Shown here: piece by piece, positions 44,881-54,494 of the stretch
Numbering within the stretch: the stretch's first letter is position 1
How the letters are laid out: the number at the start of each line of letters is the position of its first letter
Source of the DNA: Macrothele yani
Taxonomy: Eukaryota > Arthropoda > Arachnida > Araneae > Macrothelidae
NCBI GenBank assembly: GCA_039090855.1
Contig: CM077027.1
Location: forward strand, 104,512,424 to 104,576,423
Length of the DNA: 64,000 bases
Direction of reading: 5' to 3'
Notes under the pieces: model-generated
Told to the model about the DNA's origin: nothing
The model's database searches: none
The model's input: only the letters and a program-made list of their open reading frames with translations
Position numbers and translations under genes: made by a program

Positions 44881-45197
44881 GAGCCGCGGATGGCATAGTG
44901 GTCAACTTTCGTGATTGCCATAGAGAAACTTTGGGTTCGATCCCAGGAGGGTACGAACGCTCGAACCACTAAATATCCACCGTGCGTCGGAAGGGCACGT
45001 TAAGCCGTCGAATCCCTGGTACTAGCCCCCGGTAATAAATAAAGGCGTCTTCCCCCCCCTTTCTACCTCGCTTCCGGGTCACTTTCTTATCGGGCACTCT
45101 AGCCCAAATCTCCTAGCTTCCTATTTCTATCGGTTGTTTAAGACCTGGGGTCAGACACTCCCTTCCTAAAGTCCTCTACATATGATCTGATCTGATC
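44881..45197 (+). mobile_element. SINE-2 copy 2
   Basis: Same head (ggcatagtggtcaactttcg, B box gggttcgatccca), body and gatctgatctga tail as the copy at 2847. It inserted 50 bp outside the Tc1-E terminus. Confidence 0.88.
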
Positions 45198-45256
45198 AAT
45201 CATATAGAAAACAATATGAAAAATAGAAGTTTAAATCGCAAAAGGATGAACTGCAT

Positions 45257-45469
45257 TTTTTTTATTGGAGGTTTAACGACCACCGTGAGCAACTCAATGG
45301 GCTATAAGAAATCGCCCGTCCCTAATTTAGGGCCACTGGTTCCAGGGAAGGGAGAGAGCCAGTGCCGTAACAAACACAACATCCATGCCTCACGGGGAGT
45401 CGAACCCGGACCCCTTTCGGACGAATGATCAGAGGCCATCGCTTAGACCACTGCGCCACCGGGGCGGCT
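45257..45469 (-). mobile_element. SINE-1 copy h with target duplication
   Basis: Full-length minus-strand copy. The 8-bp flanks aactgcat (45249-45256 and 45470-45477) are an exact target duplication. The B box is mutated to ggggagtcgaacccgg. Confidence 0.92.
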
Positions 45470-45477
45470 AACTGCAT

Positions 45478-46230
45478 ATCTAAACGTAACTTAGTAATGC
45501 CGCCATAAAAACTTTCCTATTGACAAACCTTGAATTTCATTGTACAGTAAAAGCATTTGATGATCACATTCCATCTCCATGCACACAAGACAGTAAACAA
45601 ATGTGGATTGAGAGCACCAGATTTAATAAAATGGATGGCGTTGAACGTTTATTCTGCAACAGTTTTAAACTCGAGTGTGGGGATTCTTTTGATATCGAAT
45701 GATACTTGACGCACACTGTTACGCAGGAACCTTCCCTCAGGAGCCACTTTTTATATTTTAGCTACTACAGTTCCATTGTACCAACCAGTTATACCCCGAA
45801 ACAGTCACGAATATAGCACAAAAGTATCTCCAATTAATTGCGTTGTCAGTTATAAAAGCACTTGTTTTCTCGAACATTTGAGTGTGTGTTGTTGGAGAGA
45901 GAGAGAGAGAGAGAGGGAGATTTTGAAAAATTAAGAATTTATGGATCAGCTGGATTCACGCCAAATAAATGCTATTCATTTCGTGTACGTGGTTTGTTAC
46001 ATTTGCAATCTCGGCAAACTATACTCAAGATAATTTGCCTTAATATTTTGAATACATGGTTCTTTTATTTGTGATACAATTTCGTAAATGCATCTTCCAA
46101 CCGTGTCGTTTTGTAAAGGAAAACATTGAACGTTCATGCGAATGCAATGTTCGTTTAAGTATAGCTGTCTGGACACTACAGATATCAGTTCTCAAAAACT
46201 TCACCGACGGTGAAATAGGAGTCCTTCAAG
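45478..46230. other. unassigned; (GA)n at 45894-45919
   Basis: A GA microsatellite is the only recognised feature. Confidence 0.5.
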
Positions 46231-46240
46231 AGCACGTCGA

Positions 46241-46290
46241 GAAAATAGACAAAGTCACCGCTCTTTCCACGTTTATCTTTAATTAACACA
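46241..46290 (+). repeat. outer inverted flank, left partner
   Basis: atagacaaagtcaccgctct followed by ttccacgtttatc and taattaacacacagca recurs inverted at about 51262-51313 (aaacgtggaaagagctatga then ctttgtctattt). The two copies bracket the Penelope pair. Confidence 0.8.
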
Positions 46291-46299
46291 CAGCAATCG

Positions 46300-46705
46300 A
46301 AAAATTGTTATCCGGACACCGCTGGGATCGAACCCCACATCTCTCGATAACTAGCCGAGTTCGTTCGCCTTACGCTACGGTGGCCAACAATCCACGGCGT
46401 TATGTGTGTTTATCTGTCAGCACCCGACTTCACAAATCCGTAGGAATGGGCTCAGCAACTGAATGTTTGCCCATTGGATTTATTAGCTATAATTAAAATA
46501 GCTTGCGCCGTTAAGCCCCACCAGATGGAGGCGACTCAGTTGCTGAGCCCATCCCTATGAATTTGTGAAGTCAGATGTTGACAGATGACCACACATAGCG
46601 TCGTGGAATGTTGTCCACCGTAACGTAAGACGAACGCACTCGGCTAGATAGCGAGAGGTCTAGGGTTCAATCCCAGCAGTATCCGGATAACAATTTCTTC
46701 GGTGT
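46300..46705. repeat. palindromic repeat with tRNA-like arms
   Basis: The left arm (46306-46480: gttatccggacaccgctggg ... gtcagcacccgacttcacaa ... gctcagcaactgaa) is repeated inverted at 46530-46700. Each arm carries a tRNA-like stretch; in the right arm the B box is gggttcaatccca, in the left arm the inverse is tgggatcgaacccc. The central ~50 bp is unique (agctataattaaaatagctt, itself a small palindrome). Confidence 0.8.
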
Positions 46706-48428
46706 GAAAGAAAATAAAAATAAAAAGTGAACTCCGTTTATTAGGCGTAGAAAATAAGGGAATCAAAAGATGCTAGCTTTCACTACCTCCGGGTAGCTTC
46801 ATCAGGCATTTAGTAGTTAAAGATCGCAGAAGCAACTGGAACAAATGTATTTCTGAGAATATAATTAAATTCAAAATAAGTAAAACACTTGCACGATGTC
46901 ACGGGTTGTTTGATCCCAGGGCAGGGTGGTCATGTGTAACTTCTAGGAGCCGGTGCCATATGAAAGGAAGGCTCGTGGTTACATCTTTGTTACACACATT
47001 CCGTCGCGTGATGATCTCGATGGTTTCGCGAAGCGCAGTAGCTCTTGCGCTGACGTACGGTGCTAGATTCTTAACATCTCCCCATCTGGGAACTGCCCTT
47101 TCAGATGCAACATCACGGGCTAGTGCCGTCGTAAGCTTTCCGGCCTTAACGTCCCTTTGGTGTTCAGAAAAACGGATCTGGAAGGATCTTTTTGTCATCC
47201 CGATGTAGGACTTAACGGATGCGTCAGGATAATCCAAAGGAATAGCATAGACTCCGGCTTCAGTGAGCGTAGAAGGTGATGCGCGTTGGTCTGCTGAGAG
47301 GATATCTGACAAAGGTCTAGGAGCTGTCACGCCGATATCATAACCTAGCCTTCGGAGAGCATTCTTCAGGAAGTACGTTAGCCTAGGAACGTAGGGAACC
47401 GAACCCACGAACCGGGCTGGCTGTGCCGTGGAGTTGGCACGAGGCTGTGGGAGAGCAGTTTTTGCAGCTTTTCTGACTATTTGGTCGATTGCGATCATGT
47501 CGTATCCCGCTGCAGCCGCTAGGTTTCTAATGCTACGGATCTCCTCCTCGCATTTGGCTTTGTTAGATGAGAGTTCGAAAGCTCGCTTTGCTCTGTACTT
47601 AAAAAGGGCATATTTGCGTGCGGCCGGGCCCGCTGAGTCAGGGAGTATGGGGTTGTCCCCGTGGGTAGGTTTGTAGTAGACCTCTGTGCTAAGAGCACCA
47701 GAGGGTAATCTTCTTACTAGTACACCCAGAAAAGGTAATGCACCTTCGAACTCATAATCTGCTGTGAATTTAATATCTGGGTGCGCATCATTCATTCTGG
47801 CGAGAAAATCACTTAGGCTGGCTTGTCCATGCTGCCAAACAAAGAAAATGTCGTCAGCGTACCTTAACCATATTTTAGGAACTGTGGCCGACGATTGCAA
47901 GAGTTCATTTTCGAGAGGTCGGAGGACCGCTTCAGCAACAACCGCCGACATCGAGGACCCCATAGGCACCCCTTTGTTTTGTTTGTAAATTCTGGATCGG
48001 AAGCTGAAAAAATTTGAGTCCGTGACTGCATCCAGTAGTTTGGAAATAGCTTCCACAGTTTCCGAAGGGTACAAGTTCGAGTCAGCGATAGAGCGCTTCA
48101 GGTTTGTGGTGGCTTCATGCACCGGCACTGAGGGGTATAAAGATTCGATGCCAAAGCTTCCAATTATGTCGTCTGGAGACACTATCGTGGATCTCACTCT
48201 GGAAACGAAGTCAGCTGAGGAGAGTAGGACACATTCGGCTATCGGTAGGAACGGCCGCAAGAAGGACGAGAATGATTTTTCCAAATTAGCTGAAGGGGCG
48301 CATTTCCTGCTAACAATAGGTCTGATTGGATTGCCGCGCTTGTGATGTTTAAGTCGAGCAAAAAGGAGAGGAACCTTTAGGTCCCGGAGGGATCTTGGCA
48401 GCCCTTCTAAGTACTTCAGGAAGCTTCT
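46706..48428 (-). mobile_element. Penelope-like element, copy 1, 5'-truncated
   Basis: The minus-strand copy has its 3' end near 46706 (aaagtgaactccgtttattag mirrored in copy 2) and stops at its 5' side at about 48428, within the equivalent of copy 2 base 48975. It abuts copy 2 head to head. Inverted joined copies with one truncated partner are a known arrangement of Penelope-like elements. Confidence 0.9.
46899..48420 (-). pseudogene. Penelope-like RT plus GIY-YIG, truncated N-terminus
   Basis: This frame would encode a reverse transcriptase fused to a GIY-YIG endonuclease. Visible blocks are KVPLLFARLKHHKRGNPIRP, GIESLYPSVPVHEAT, NKGVPMGSSMSAVVAEAVL, WLRYADDIFFVWQHGQASL (catalytic Asp pair), GALPFLGVLVRRLPSG and, near the C-terminus, AGVYAIPLDY with KSYIGMTKRSFQIRFSEHQ. 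It is open for nearly 500 codons from there to a stop at 46899. The first ~45 residues of the longer open frame (up to 48554) are antisense to copy 2 and not part of the protein. A one-base insertion near 48377 (cctaaaggttcc) puts the extreme N-terminus out of frame. It has no N-terminal domain and cannot be autonomous. Confidence 0.9.
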
Positions 48429-49057
48429 CCGCAGGGTTAATATGCTTTCAAGGCGCCAATACAGCTCCCTATCGGCGAAGCACCAGTGCAAACTAGCCAA
48501 CCTGAGAGATGAACTTGGACCTCCCCGGCACCCGCCAGCCATTCCCATAGTCAATGTCTCTTCCCGGTCTTTCTCACTGGAAGAGATGAAAGTTCTACAA
48601 AAAGGACCAAAATTTGCATTTTACCAATCAGTCGGACTTAAGGCCGTTATTCCCGCCATTGAAAGCGTCCTACAGAGTGTTCCGCTCCAAGAAAGGGACC
48701 AGATTAGACTCGGATGTGTTGACAGATTAACTCGTGCTGTTAAACAACACAGAATCGAAAAAGCACCGGGAATACCCAAATATGTCTCCAACCTCAAGAA
48801 AGACCACTCCCTGATCTTCACCCTCACAGACAAGTCCGGGCAAATTGCAGTAATGGACGAATCCGACTACTGCAGGAAGCTGGAGGAGTTCATCACCCAG
48901 TCTGATTCCATTCTGCAAGCTGTAAATCCGCTTAACATGTGGGTGGCGAAGATTAAGCGAATAGCAAGAATGAAGACGCTTCCTGAAGTACTTAGAAAGG
49001 CTGCCAAGATCCATCCGGGACCTAAGGTTCCTCTCCTTTTTGCTCGACTTAAACATC

Positions 49058-49237
49058 TGTAACGTACCAGGAGATGTGACGTACCTGCCAGAAGGACGCA
49101 CACGACATAAAGGCAGATGGGAATCAGAATAAAATGTCCGCGTAGCTCAACTGGTAGAGCAACTTATTCCGGAATGAGGGGATCCGGGTTCGAATCCTGG
49201 CGCGGATAAAAATGACGGAGAAATTCACTTCGTTATA
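49058..49237 (+). repeat. left LTR of the TRIM
   Basis: 180 bp. It holds an aataaa signal at 49128-49133 and, directly after it, the tRNA-like sequence 49136-49207. The ends TGTAACG and CGTTATA are an imperfect inverted pair. Confidence 0.93.
49136..49208 (+). other. tRNA-like sequence in the left LTR, A and B boxes intact
   Basis: A 7-bp acceptor-like stem is possible between gtccgcg and cgcggat. The D arm gctc/gagc and T arm ccggg/cctgg with loop ttcgaat are well formed. The A box tagctcaactgg (49143-49154) fits the consensus TRGCNNARYNGG exactly and the B box ggttcgaatcc (49187-49197) is canonical. The anticodon arm (cttat ... atgag) has only a 6-base loop, so a working tRNA is doubtful. 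A Pol III promoter role is inferred. Confidence 0.85.
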
Positions 49238-49238
49238 A

Positions 49239-49250
49239 TGGCGCCCGAAC
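49239..49250 (+). promoter_or_regulatory. primer binding site, tRNA-Lys type
   Basis: tggcgcccgaac is the exact complement of the 3' end of the tRNA-Lys used as primer by lentiviruses and many Gypsy-type elements. It lies one base from the LTR. The match stops after 12 nt (tatccgg follows). Confidence 0.9.
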
Positions 49251-49277
49251 TATCCGGATGACCCGACCGTTCAAAAT

Positions 49278-49312
49278 CTCGCAATGGTGTGATGTTATTT
49301 CCACACCGCGAG
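49278..49312 (+). other. interior stem-loop of the TRIM
   Basis: ctcgc + ggtgtg can pair with cacacc + gcgag (11 bp with a 3-base bulge, 10-base loop). It occupies the place of a packaging or dimerisation signal in larger LTR elements; that role is inference. Confidence 0.7.
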
Positions 49313-49356
49313 ATAGGAAAAATAAATAAGAGCAGCACTTCGAAAAAAAAAATAAA

Positions 49357-49372
49357 AATAAGGGGAAGATGA
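49357..49372 (+). promoter_or_regulatory. polypurine tract
   Basis: ataaggggaagatga, rich in purines, abuts the right LTR, the normal place for plus-strand priming. Confidence 0.8.
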
Positions 49373-49552
49373 TGTAACGTACCAGGAGATGTGACGTACC
49401 TGCCAGAAGGACGCACACGACACAAAGGCAGATGGGAATCAGAATAAAATGTCCGCGTAGCTCAACTGGTAGAGCAACTTATTCCGGAATGAGGGGATCC
49501 GGGTTCGAATCCTGGCGCGGATAAAAATGACGGAGAAATTCACTTCGTTATA
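49373..49552 (+). repeat. right LTR of the TRIM
   Basis: Identical to the left LTR except for one transition. Its tRNA-like sequence is at 49451-49523, with A box 49458-49469 and B box 49502-49512. Confidence 0.93.
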
Positions 49553-51190
49553 CATCACAAGCGCGGCAATCCAATCAGACCTATTGTTAGCAGGAAATGC
49601 GCCCCTTCAGCTAATTTGGAAAAATCATTCTCGTCCTTCTTGCGGCCGTTCCTACCGATAGCCGAATGTGTCCTACTCTCCTCAGCTGACTTCGTTTCCA
49701 GAGTGAGATCCACGATAGTGTCTCCAGACGACATAATTGGAAGCTTTGACATCGAATCTTTATACCCCTCAGTGCCGGTGCATGAAGCCACCACAAACCT
49801 GAAGCGCTCTATCGCTGACTCGAACGTGTACCCTTCGGAAACTGTGGAAGCTATTTCCAAACTACTGGATGCAGTCACGGACTCAAATTTTTTCAGCTTC
49901 CGATCCAGAATTTACAAATAAAACAAAGGGGTGCCTATGGGGTCCTCGATGTCGGCGGTTGTTGCTGAAGCGGTCCTCCGACCTCTCGAAAATGAACTCT
50001 TGAAATCGTCGGCCACAGTTCCTAAAATATGGTTAAGGTACGCTGACGACATTTTCTTTGTTTGGCAGCATGGACAAGCCAGCCTAAGTGATTTTCTCGC
50101 CAGAATGAATGATGCGCACCCAGATATTAAATTCACAGCAGATTATGAGTCCGAAGGTGCATTACCTTTTCTGGATGTACTAGTAAGAAGATTACCCTCT
50201 GGTGCTCTTAGCACAGAGGTCTACTACAAACCTACCCACGTGGACAATACCATACTTCCTGACTCAGCGGGCCCGGCCGCACGCAAATATGCCCTTTTTA
50301 AGTACAGAGCAAAGCGAGCTTTCGAACTCTCATCTAACAAAGCCAAATGCGAGGAGGAGATCCGTAGCATTAGAAACCTAGCGGCTGCAGCGGGATACGA
50401 CATGATCGCAATCGACCAAATAGTCAGAAAAGCTGCAAAAACTGCTCTCCCACAACCTCGTGCCAACTCCACGGCACAGCCAGCCCGGTTCGTGGGTTCG
50501 GTTCCCTACGTTCCTAGGCTAACGTACTTCCTGAAGAATGCTCTCCGAAGGCTAGGTTATGATATCGGCGTGACAGCTCCTAGACCTTTGTCAGATATCC
50601 TCTCAGCAGACCAACGCACATCACCTTCTACGCTCACTGAAGCCGGAGTCCATGCTATTCCTTTGGATTATCCTGACGTATCCGTTAAGTCCTACATCGG
50701 GATGACAAAAAGATCCTTCCAGATCCGTTTTTCTGAACACCAAAGGGACGTTAAGGCCGGAAAGCTTACGACGGCACTAGCCCGTGATGTTGCATCTGAA
50801 AGGGCAGTTCCCAGATGGGGAGATTTTAAGAAACTAGCACCGTACGTCAGCGCAAGAGCTACTGCGCTTCGCGAAACCATCGAGATCATCACGCGACGGA
50901 ATGTGTGTAACAAAGATGTAACCACGAGCCTTCCTTTCATATGGCACCGGCTCCTAGAAGTTACACGTGACCACCCGGCCCTGGGATCAAACAACCCGTG
51001 ACATCGTGCAAGTGTTTTACTTATTTTGAATTTAATTATATTCTCAGAAATACATTTGTTCCAGTTGCTTCTGCGATCTTTAACTACTAAATGCCTGATG
51101 AAGCTACCCGGAGGTAGTGAAAGCTAGCATCTTTTGATTCCCTTATTTTCTACGCCTAATAAACGGAGTTCACTTTTTATTTTGATTGTC

Positions 51191-51620
51191 TTTCACATTA
51201 ATTGGGCGTACAGAAACCCGTTTCTTCATCGATCGTATGTATATTTGTTAATTTCTTCGGTGCTGTGTTTAATTACTGATAAACGTGGAAAGAGCTATGA
51301 CTTTGTCTATTTACATTGTTTCCACGTATTTAGAAGATTTTCACGTCGAGTAAAAGTTAGTTGCGATTAGTCTCTATTCAGCTACTAATCCTTTGAAACT
51401 CAACAGGGCGTAACTATAACTCTCTTTTAATATTACTACCTAAATCAAACGAACCTGAGTAGTAAAATAATAATAACACTTGGTTAAGAAAACAACAACA
51501 ACACTAGAATATAACACGTAGCCTTCAATTACTTTCAATTAGACAACGTCTCTTCTACAAATAACGTTATAACTTCCACCATGTGTCTCTCTACACTTTT
51601 GCTGCTGCTCAAACATTATA
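51191..51620. other. right flank of the Penelope pair
   Basis: Contains the inverted partner (51247-51313) of the left flank repeat at 46241-46290. The remainder to 51620 is AT-rich with nothing recognised. Confidence 0.55.
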
Positions 51621-52505
51621 CACTGAAAAGCAATTGAATTAGAGATACCTGTCTAGTAACGTGTAGCACCACCTTTCGCCCTGATGACTGAGGCGATTTG
51701 TCTCGGCATGGACTCTACAAGACACCGGAAAGCGTTGGTAAGCCATACTGATCCGCGACCCATGAACAAGCTCCCACAGTTCACGAACATTTGATAGAGG
51801 GGGATCAGAGCCTCAAACATCTCTGTCGATGGATTCCCAGATATGCTCTATGGGATTGAGGTCAGGTGACCTAGCTGACCAAGGAAGCGAGGTCACGTCG
51901 GTGGAGTGTTCATCCAACCATTTGGATACAATTCGGGAGCGATGGCATGGAGAATTGTCTTGTTGCAGGATGAGGTCCCCAGTGGGATGTTGAAGACGCA
52001 CAAACGGGAGCAAATGGTCGTCCAGGATATTCCGGTAACGTTGACCTGTGAGGGACGATGTCACACGTACCAGGGGTCCCATTTCAGTCCACGTAAACAG
52101 TCCCCAGACGAGAATGCCACCCCCATCAGCTTGAAGAGTACCCTGCTGGCAAGAAGAATCCATCGCTTCATGTGGTTCGCGCCGTACTCGTATCCTGCCA
52201 TCCGCATGTACCAACGTGAATCTCGACTCATCAGTCCAGGCAACATTTCCCCACAAGTATAGGGTCCAGTGGCGATGTTCCCGCGCCCATGCTAATCTTT
52301 GCACCCTGTGATGTGAGGTCAGCAGCGGTACCCTCGTGGGACGATGGCTTCTGTACCTCATAGGGGGGAGATATTGTTCTGGATGGTGTGGCTGCTTACA
52401 CGTTTTTGTGCACCAGCGTTAAATTGCCGAGTGATGTCTTGCACTGTGTCCCGTCTATCCGCTGTTACAATGCGAGCTAGACGAGGATGACCCTGCTCAT
52501 CCACC
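51621..52505 (-). mobile_element. Tc1-A copy 3, 5'-truncated and joined to Tc1-B
   Basis: Left end cactgaaaagcaattgaatt is the 3' TIR on the minus strand. The element ends abruptly near 52505 inside its transposase N-terminal half, where a Tc1-B element on the opposite strand begins. Confidence 0.88.
51650..52500 (-). pseudogene. Tc1-A transposase, catalytic part, copy 3
   Basis: From the junction: GHPRLARIVTADRRDTVQDI, FNAGAQKRVSSHTIQN, then an open frame of 182 codons (52361-51813) with WTDESRFTLVHADG, WGLFTWTEMGPLVRVTSSLT, QQDNSPCHRSR and SPDLNPIEHIWE. All three catalytic residues are present with 36 residues between the last two. The frame breaks at 52361 and a stop follows IDRDV. The HTH region is lost at the junction. 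It gives the best view of this family's catalytic core. Confidence 0.88.
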
Positions 52506-53427
52506 AAAAATATCAGTGATAGAGGACGTCGACGCCTCAGGAGAGTCGTTACAGCTGATCGACGGAGTACTGCACAAAACCTCAGTGTACAGGTGAGTAA
52601 AAAGGCTGGAACATCGGTATGTACACGTAACATTCGCAGAGAACTTCATTCCATGGGATTCGTGGTCGTACGGCTGCTCATAAGCCTTTCATTTCCATTC
52701 GGAATGCTACTCCTCGTTTAGCATGGTGTAAAAAACATTTATCGTGGACCGTAGATCAATGGAAACGGGTCCTATGGACTGATGAATCCGGATGCACGAT
52801 CCATCAGTCTAATGGCTGTGTGTGGGTATAGCGGCAGCCGGGGAACGCTATTTATCACAGTGCATTATTCCTACGGTCAAGTTTGGAGCTGGCAGTGTAC
52901 TCGTGTGTGTGTGTGTGTTTTTTTCGTGGCATGGTCCAGATCATTGTTTGTCATGGACAAACCTGTTAACCAGCACGTGTACCTCGATATTCTGGACAAA
53001 TTATACCCTACCAACTCTGTGGCAATAGTATGGAACCCAGCCTTGTTGGTGCCAGCAGGATAATGTACCGTGCCATAAAGCAAAGACGGTTACGGCGTGG
53101 TTTGAAGATAATTCCGTATCATGTGTTGACTGGCTAGCACAGAGCCCTGATCATAATCCCATAGATCACCTATGGGACGAATTAGAGCGCCGCATAAGAA
53201 GTTTGGAACCAAGACCTACTACAAAGTAACAGTTAGCGGCAGCGTTGTGTAGGCTACTGAATGGAAGCATACCTATCGCTGTGTTCCAAAACCTTGTCGA
53301 AAGCATGTCTCGAAGGATCAGTGCATGCATTAAGGCCAAAGGTGGACCGACACCGTAGTAATGTATATCAATAAATGCTATATTGTGTTTCTCTTCTAGG
53401 TGTCCGGTGAATTTTGTCAGTATAGTG
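52506..53427 (+). mobile_element. Tc1-B copy 1, 5'-truncated
   Basis: It starts at aatatcagtgatagaggacg, the middle of the Tc1-B transposase N-terminal region (compare 59880), and runs to the right TIR (ttttgtcagtatagtgta). The right TIR pairs with the left end of copy 2 at 59555 (cattgacaaaagtcaccggg). Confidence 0.85.
52508..53358 (+). pseudogene. Tc1-B transposase pseudogene, copy 1
   Basis: Fragments in changing frames: SLRRVVTADRRSTAQ-like text, RPHGCSAHKPFISIRNA-like text near 52660, VLWTDESGCTIHQSNG (first Asp, about 52775), QQDNVPCHKAKTVTAWFED (second Asp, about 53055) and QSPDHNPIDHLWDELERRIR (third position Asp, about 53140). Thirty-four residues lie between the second and third. 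A (GT)n run at 52903-52918 and several indels break the frame; it ends near the stop at about 53358. Confidence 0.8.
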
Positions 53428-53430
53428 TAT

Positions 53431-53891
53431 GTATAAAGAGCAACATTAGGATTTTGACTAAGGAACGAATCCCTTTATTTGGTGTTCAAGGTACATTGCA
53501 CAGATAAGTGTTCAACGATAATATTCGGCAACCGGAGGGTTACCTTTAACAGTCAACAGCACTATTCTGCAATAAACTGAACCTCTGTAACGTGAGGTTC
53601 CAAGTACCTCAGTCGCAATACAACATTATCATATCTAGGTTTGAAGGTACAACACAAGGCCGCACCAATTTACATACACTTTATTCTGCTCGCTCCACAC
53701 ACACATTATACACATCGTCTTGATCTTGTCAAAACATACACACGTTACTCAACCTAAGCTCAAAACTTGCCACATAGCGTTCAGTGAGCATGAAAAGTAT
53801 AACGTTGAGGTGGAAACGAGTAAAGAGAACGAACTCAAAATTTACGTAGGGAAAGGAACTAAAAATGAAAGTTAAATTAGAATAGACGCCA
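53431..53891 (-). mobile_element. solo-LTR-like repeat L3, diverged
   Basis: Minus-strand start tggcgtctattctaatttaa then ctttcatttttagttccttt matches the beginning of the 55235 repeat. Two aataaa(g) signals lie toward its end (caccaaataaagg), and it stops at ctctttata next to the Tc1-B terminus. Length about 460 bp, as in L1 and L2. Target duplication not clear. Confidence 0.65.
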
Positions 53892-54442
53892 TAAATTATG
53901 TCTAATTTATCCATTTAACCAGCTGAAATAAATTAGTTCGGGGTTAGAAAAAAATGGGCAGAAATCAGCTAGAACGAATATTTTCGTTATCTAAAAAAAT
54001 GAGCCGAACGTGTCTGAACGAGTAAAATTGCAACATTTCTAAGCATTTCTTTCCCCTCAGCTAAGCAATGAAGGGGGATGATTGACACTAATCCTTCCTA
54101 CTAAAATGGATTTAACAATAACGGCGAACCAGAGAAAGAGAGGTTTAAGTCACTTGTTTCTACCCAATGGTATGATGTTCATGTCAGGGGGACTAGCTCT
54201 TCCCCTACGAGCAGAAAAAAATGGAAAAGTAAAGGGGCAGGGCTTATCATCTGTGATAGGTTTATGATCCGTACTGCTGAGATAAAAAGGTGAAAAGGAA
54301 CTGTTTTGTCGTATCATCCGTCAAACCAAGCATTTATATGAACGTTTCTTTCTGGGAAGTGCGGAAAATTTTGGGCACCATTTAGGTCAAGTAAATCGGC
54401 CACTTAAATGATTAAAGAAATGCCATCTTACATGAATATCTA
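53892..54442. other. unassigned sequence
   Basis: No recognised feature. Confidence 0.5.
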
Positions 54443-54494
54443 CAGGGGTTGTCCAAAATAATGGAAAAACCTTGAAACAATAGGTGTTACTCAC

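Larger units (their letters stand above)
49058..49552 (+). mobile_element. TRIM-like LTR retroelement with tRNA-bearing LTRs
   Basis: Two 180-bp direct repeats (49058-49237 and 49373-49552) begin tgtaacgtaccagg and end cgttata; they differ at one base (ataaagg against acaaagg). The 135-bp interior starts with tggcgcccgaac, one base after the left LTR, and ends with aataaggggaagatga against the right LTR. The 4-bp target duplication catc (49054-49057 and 49553-49556) sits in an otherwise intact Penelope frame, proving the boundaries. No coding capacity, so it must borrow gag and pol in trans. It is too short for a normal LTR retrotransposon, hence TRIM. Confidence 0.93.
48442..51001 (+). pseudogene. 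Penelope-like polyprotein, interrupted by TRIM and one stop
   Basis: Starting MLSRRQYSSLSAKHQCKLAN, the N-terminal part carries RSFSLEEMKVLQKGPKFAFY, KKDHSLIFTLTDKSGQIAVM and KTLPEVLRKAAKIHPG, as in the region before the RT of Penelope-like proteins. The frame is open to the TRIM at 49058 and resumes in the same phase after its target duplication (HKRGNPIRPIVSRK, from about 49553). RT blocks GVPMGSSMSAVVAEAVL and LRYADDIFFVW follow, then YIGMTKRSFQIRFSEHQ. The only point stop is taa at 49919-49921, where copy 1 has caa. The first half of the endonuclease motif reads GVHAIP here but GVYAIP in copy 1. Without the insertion the protein would be close to 690 residues. Confidence 0.9.
48429..51190 (+). 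mobile_element. Penelope-like element, copy 2, near full length with nested TRIM
   Basis: The plus-strand copy runs from the junction with copy 1 through the N-terminal frame, RT and GIY-YIG, to a 3' region ending near acggagttcactttttattt. A 495-bp LTR element (49058-49552) sits in the coding region. Apart from that, copies 1 and 2 are nearly identical, so the pair is young. Confidence 0.9.

Noticed and set aside
48421..48554. N-terminal extension of the long minus-strand Penelope frame
   Set aside because: These codons are antisense to the start of the plus-strand copy beyond the junction and have no counterpart in the Penelope protein; the frame is open by chance.
49136..49208. Functional tRNA gene in the TRIM LTR
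   Set aside because: The anticodon loop has six bases in the best stem, and the sequence is part of both LTRs, so a promoter-bearing tRNA relic is the better reading.
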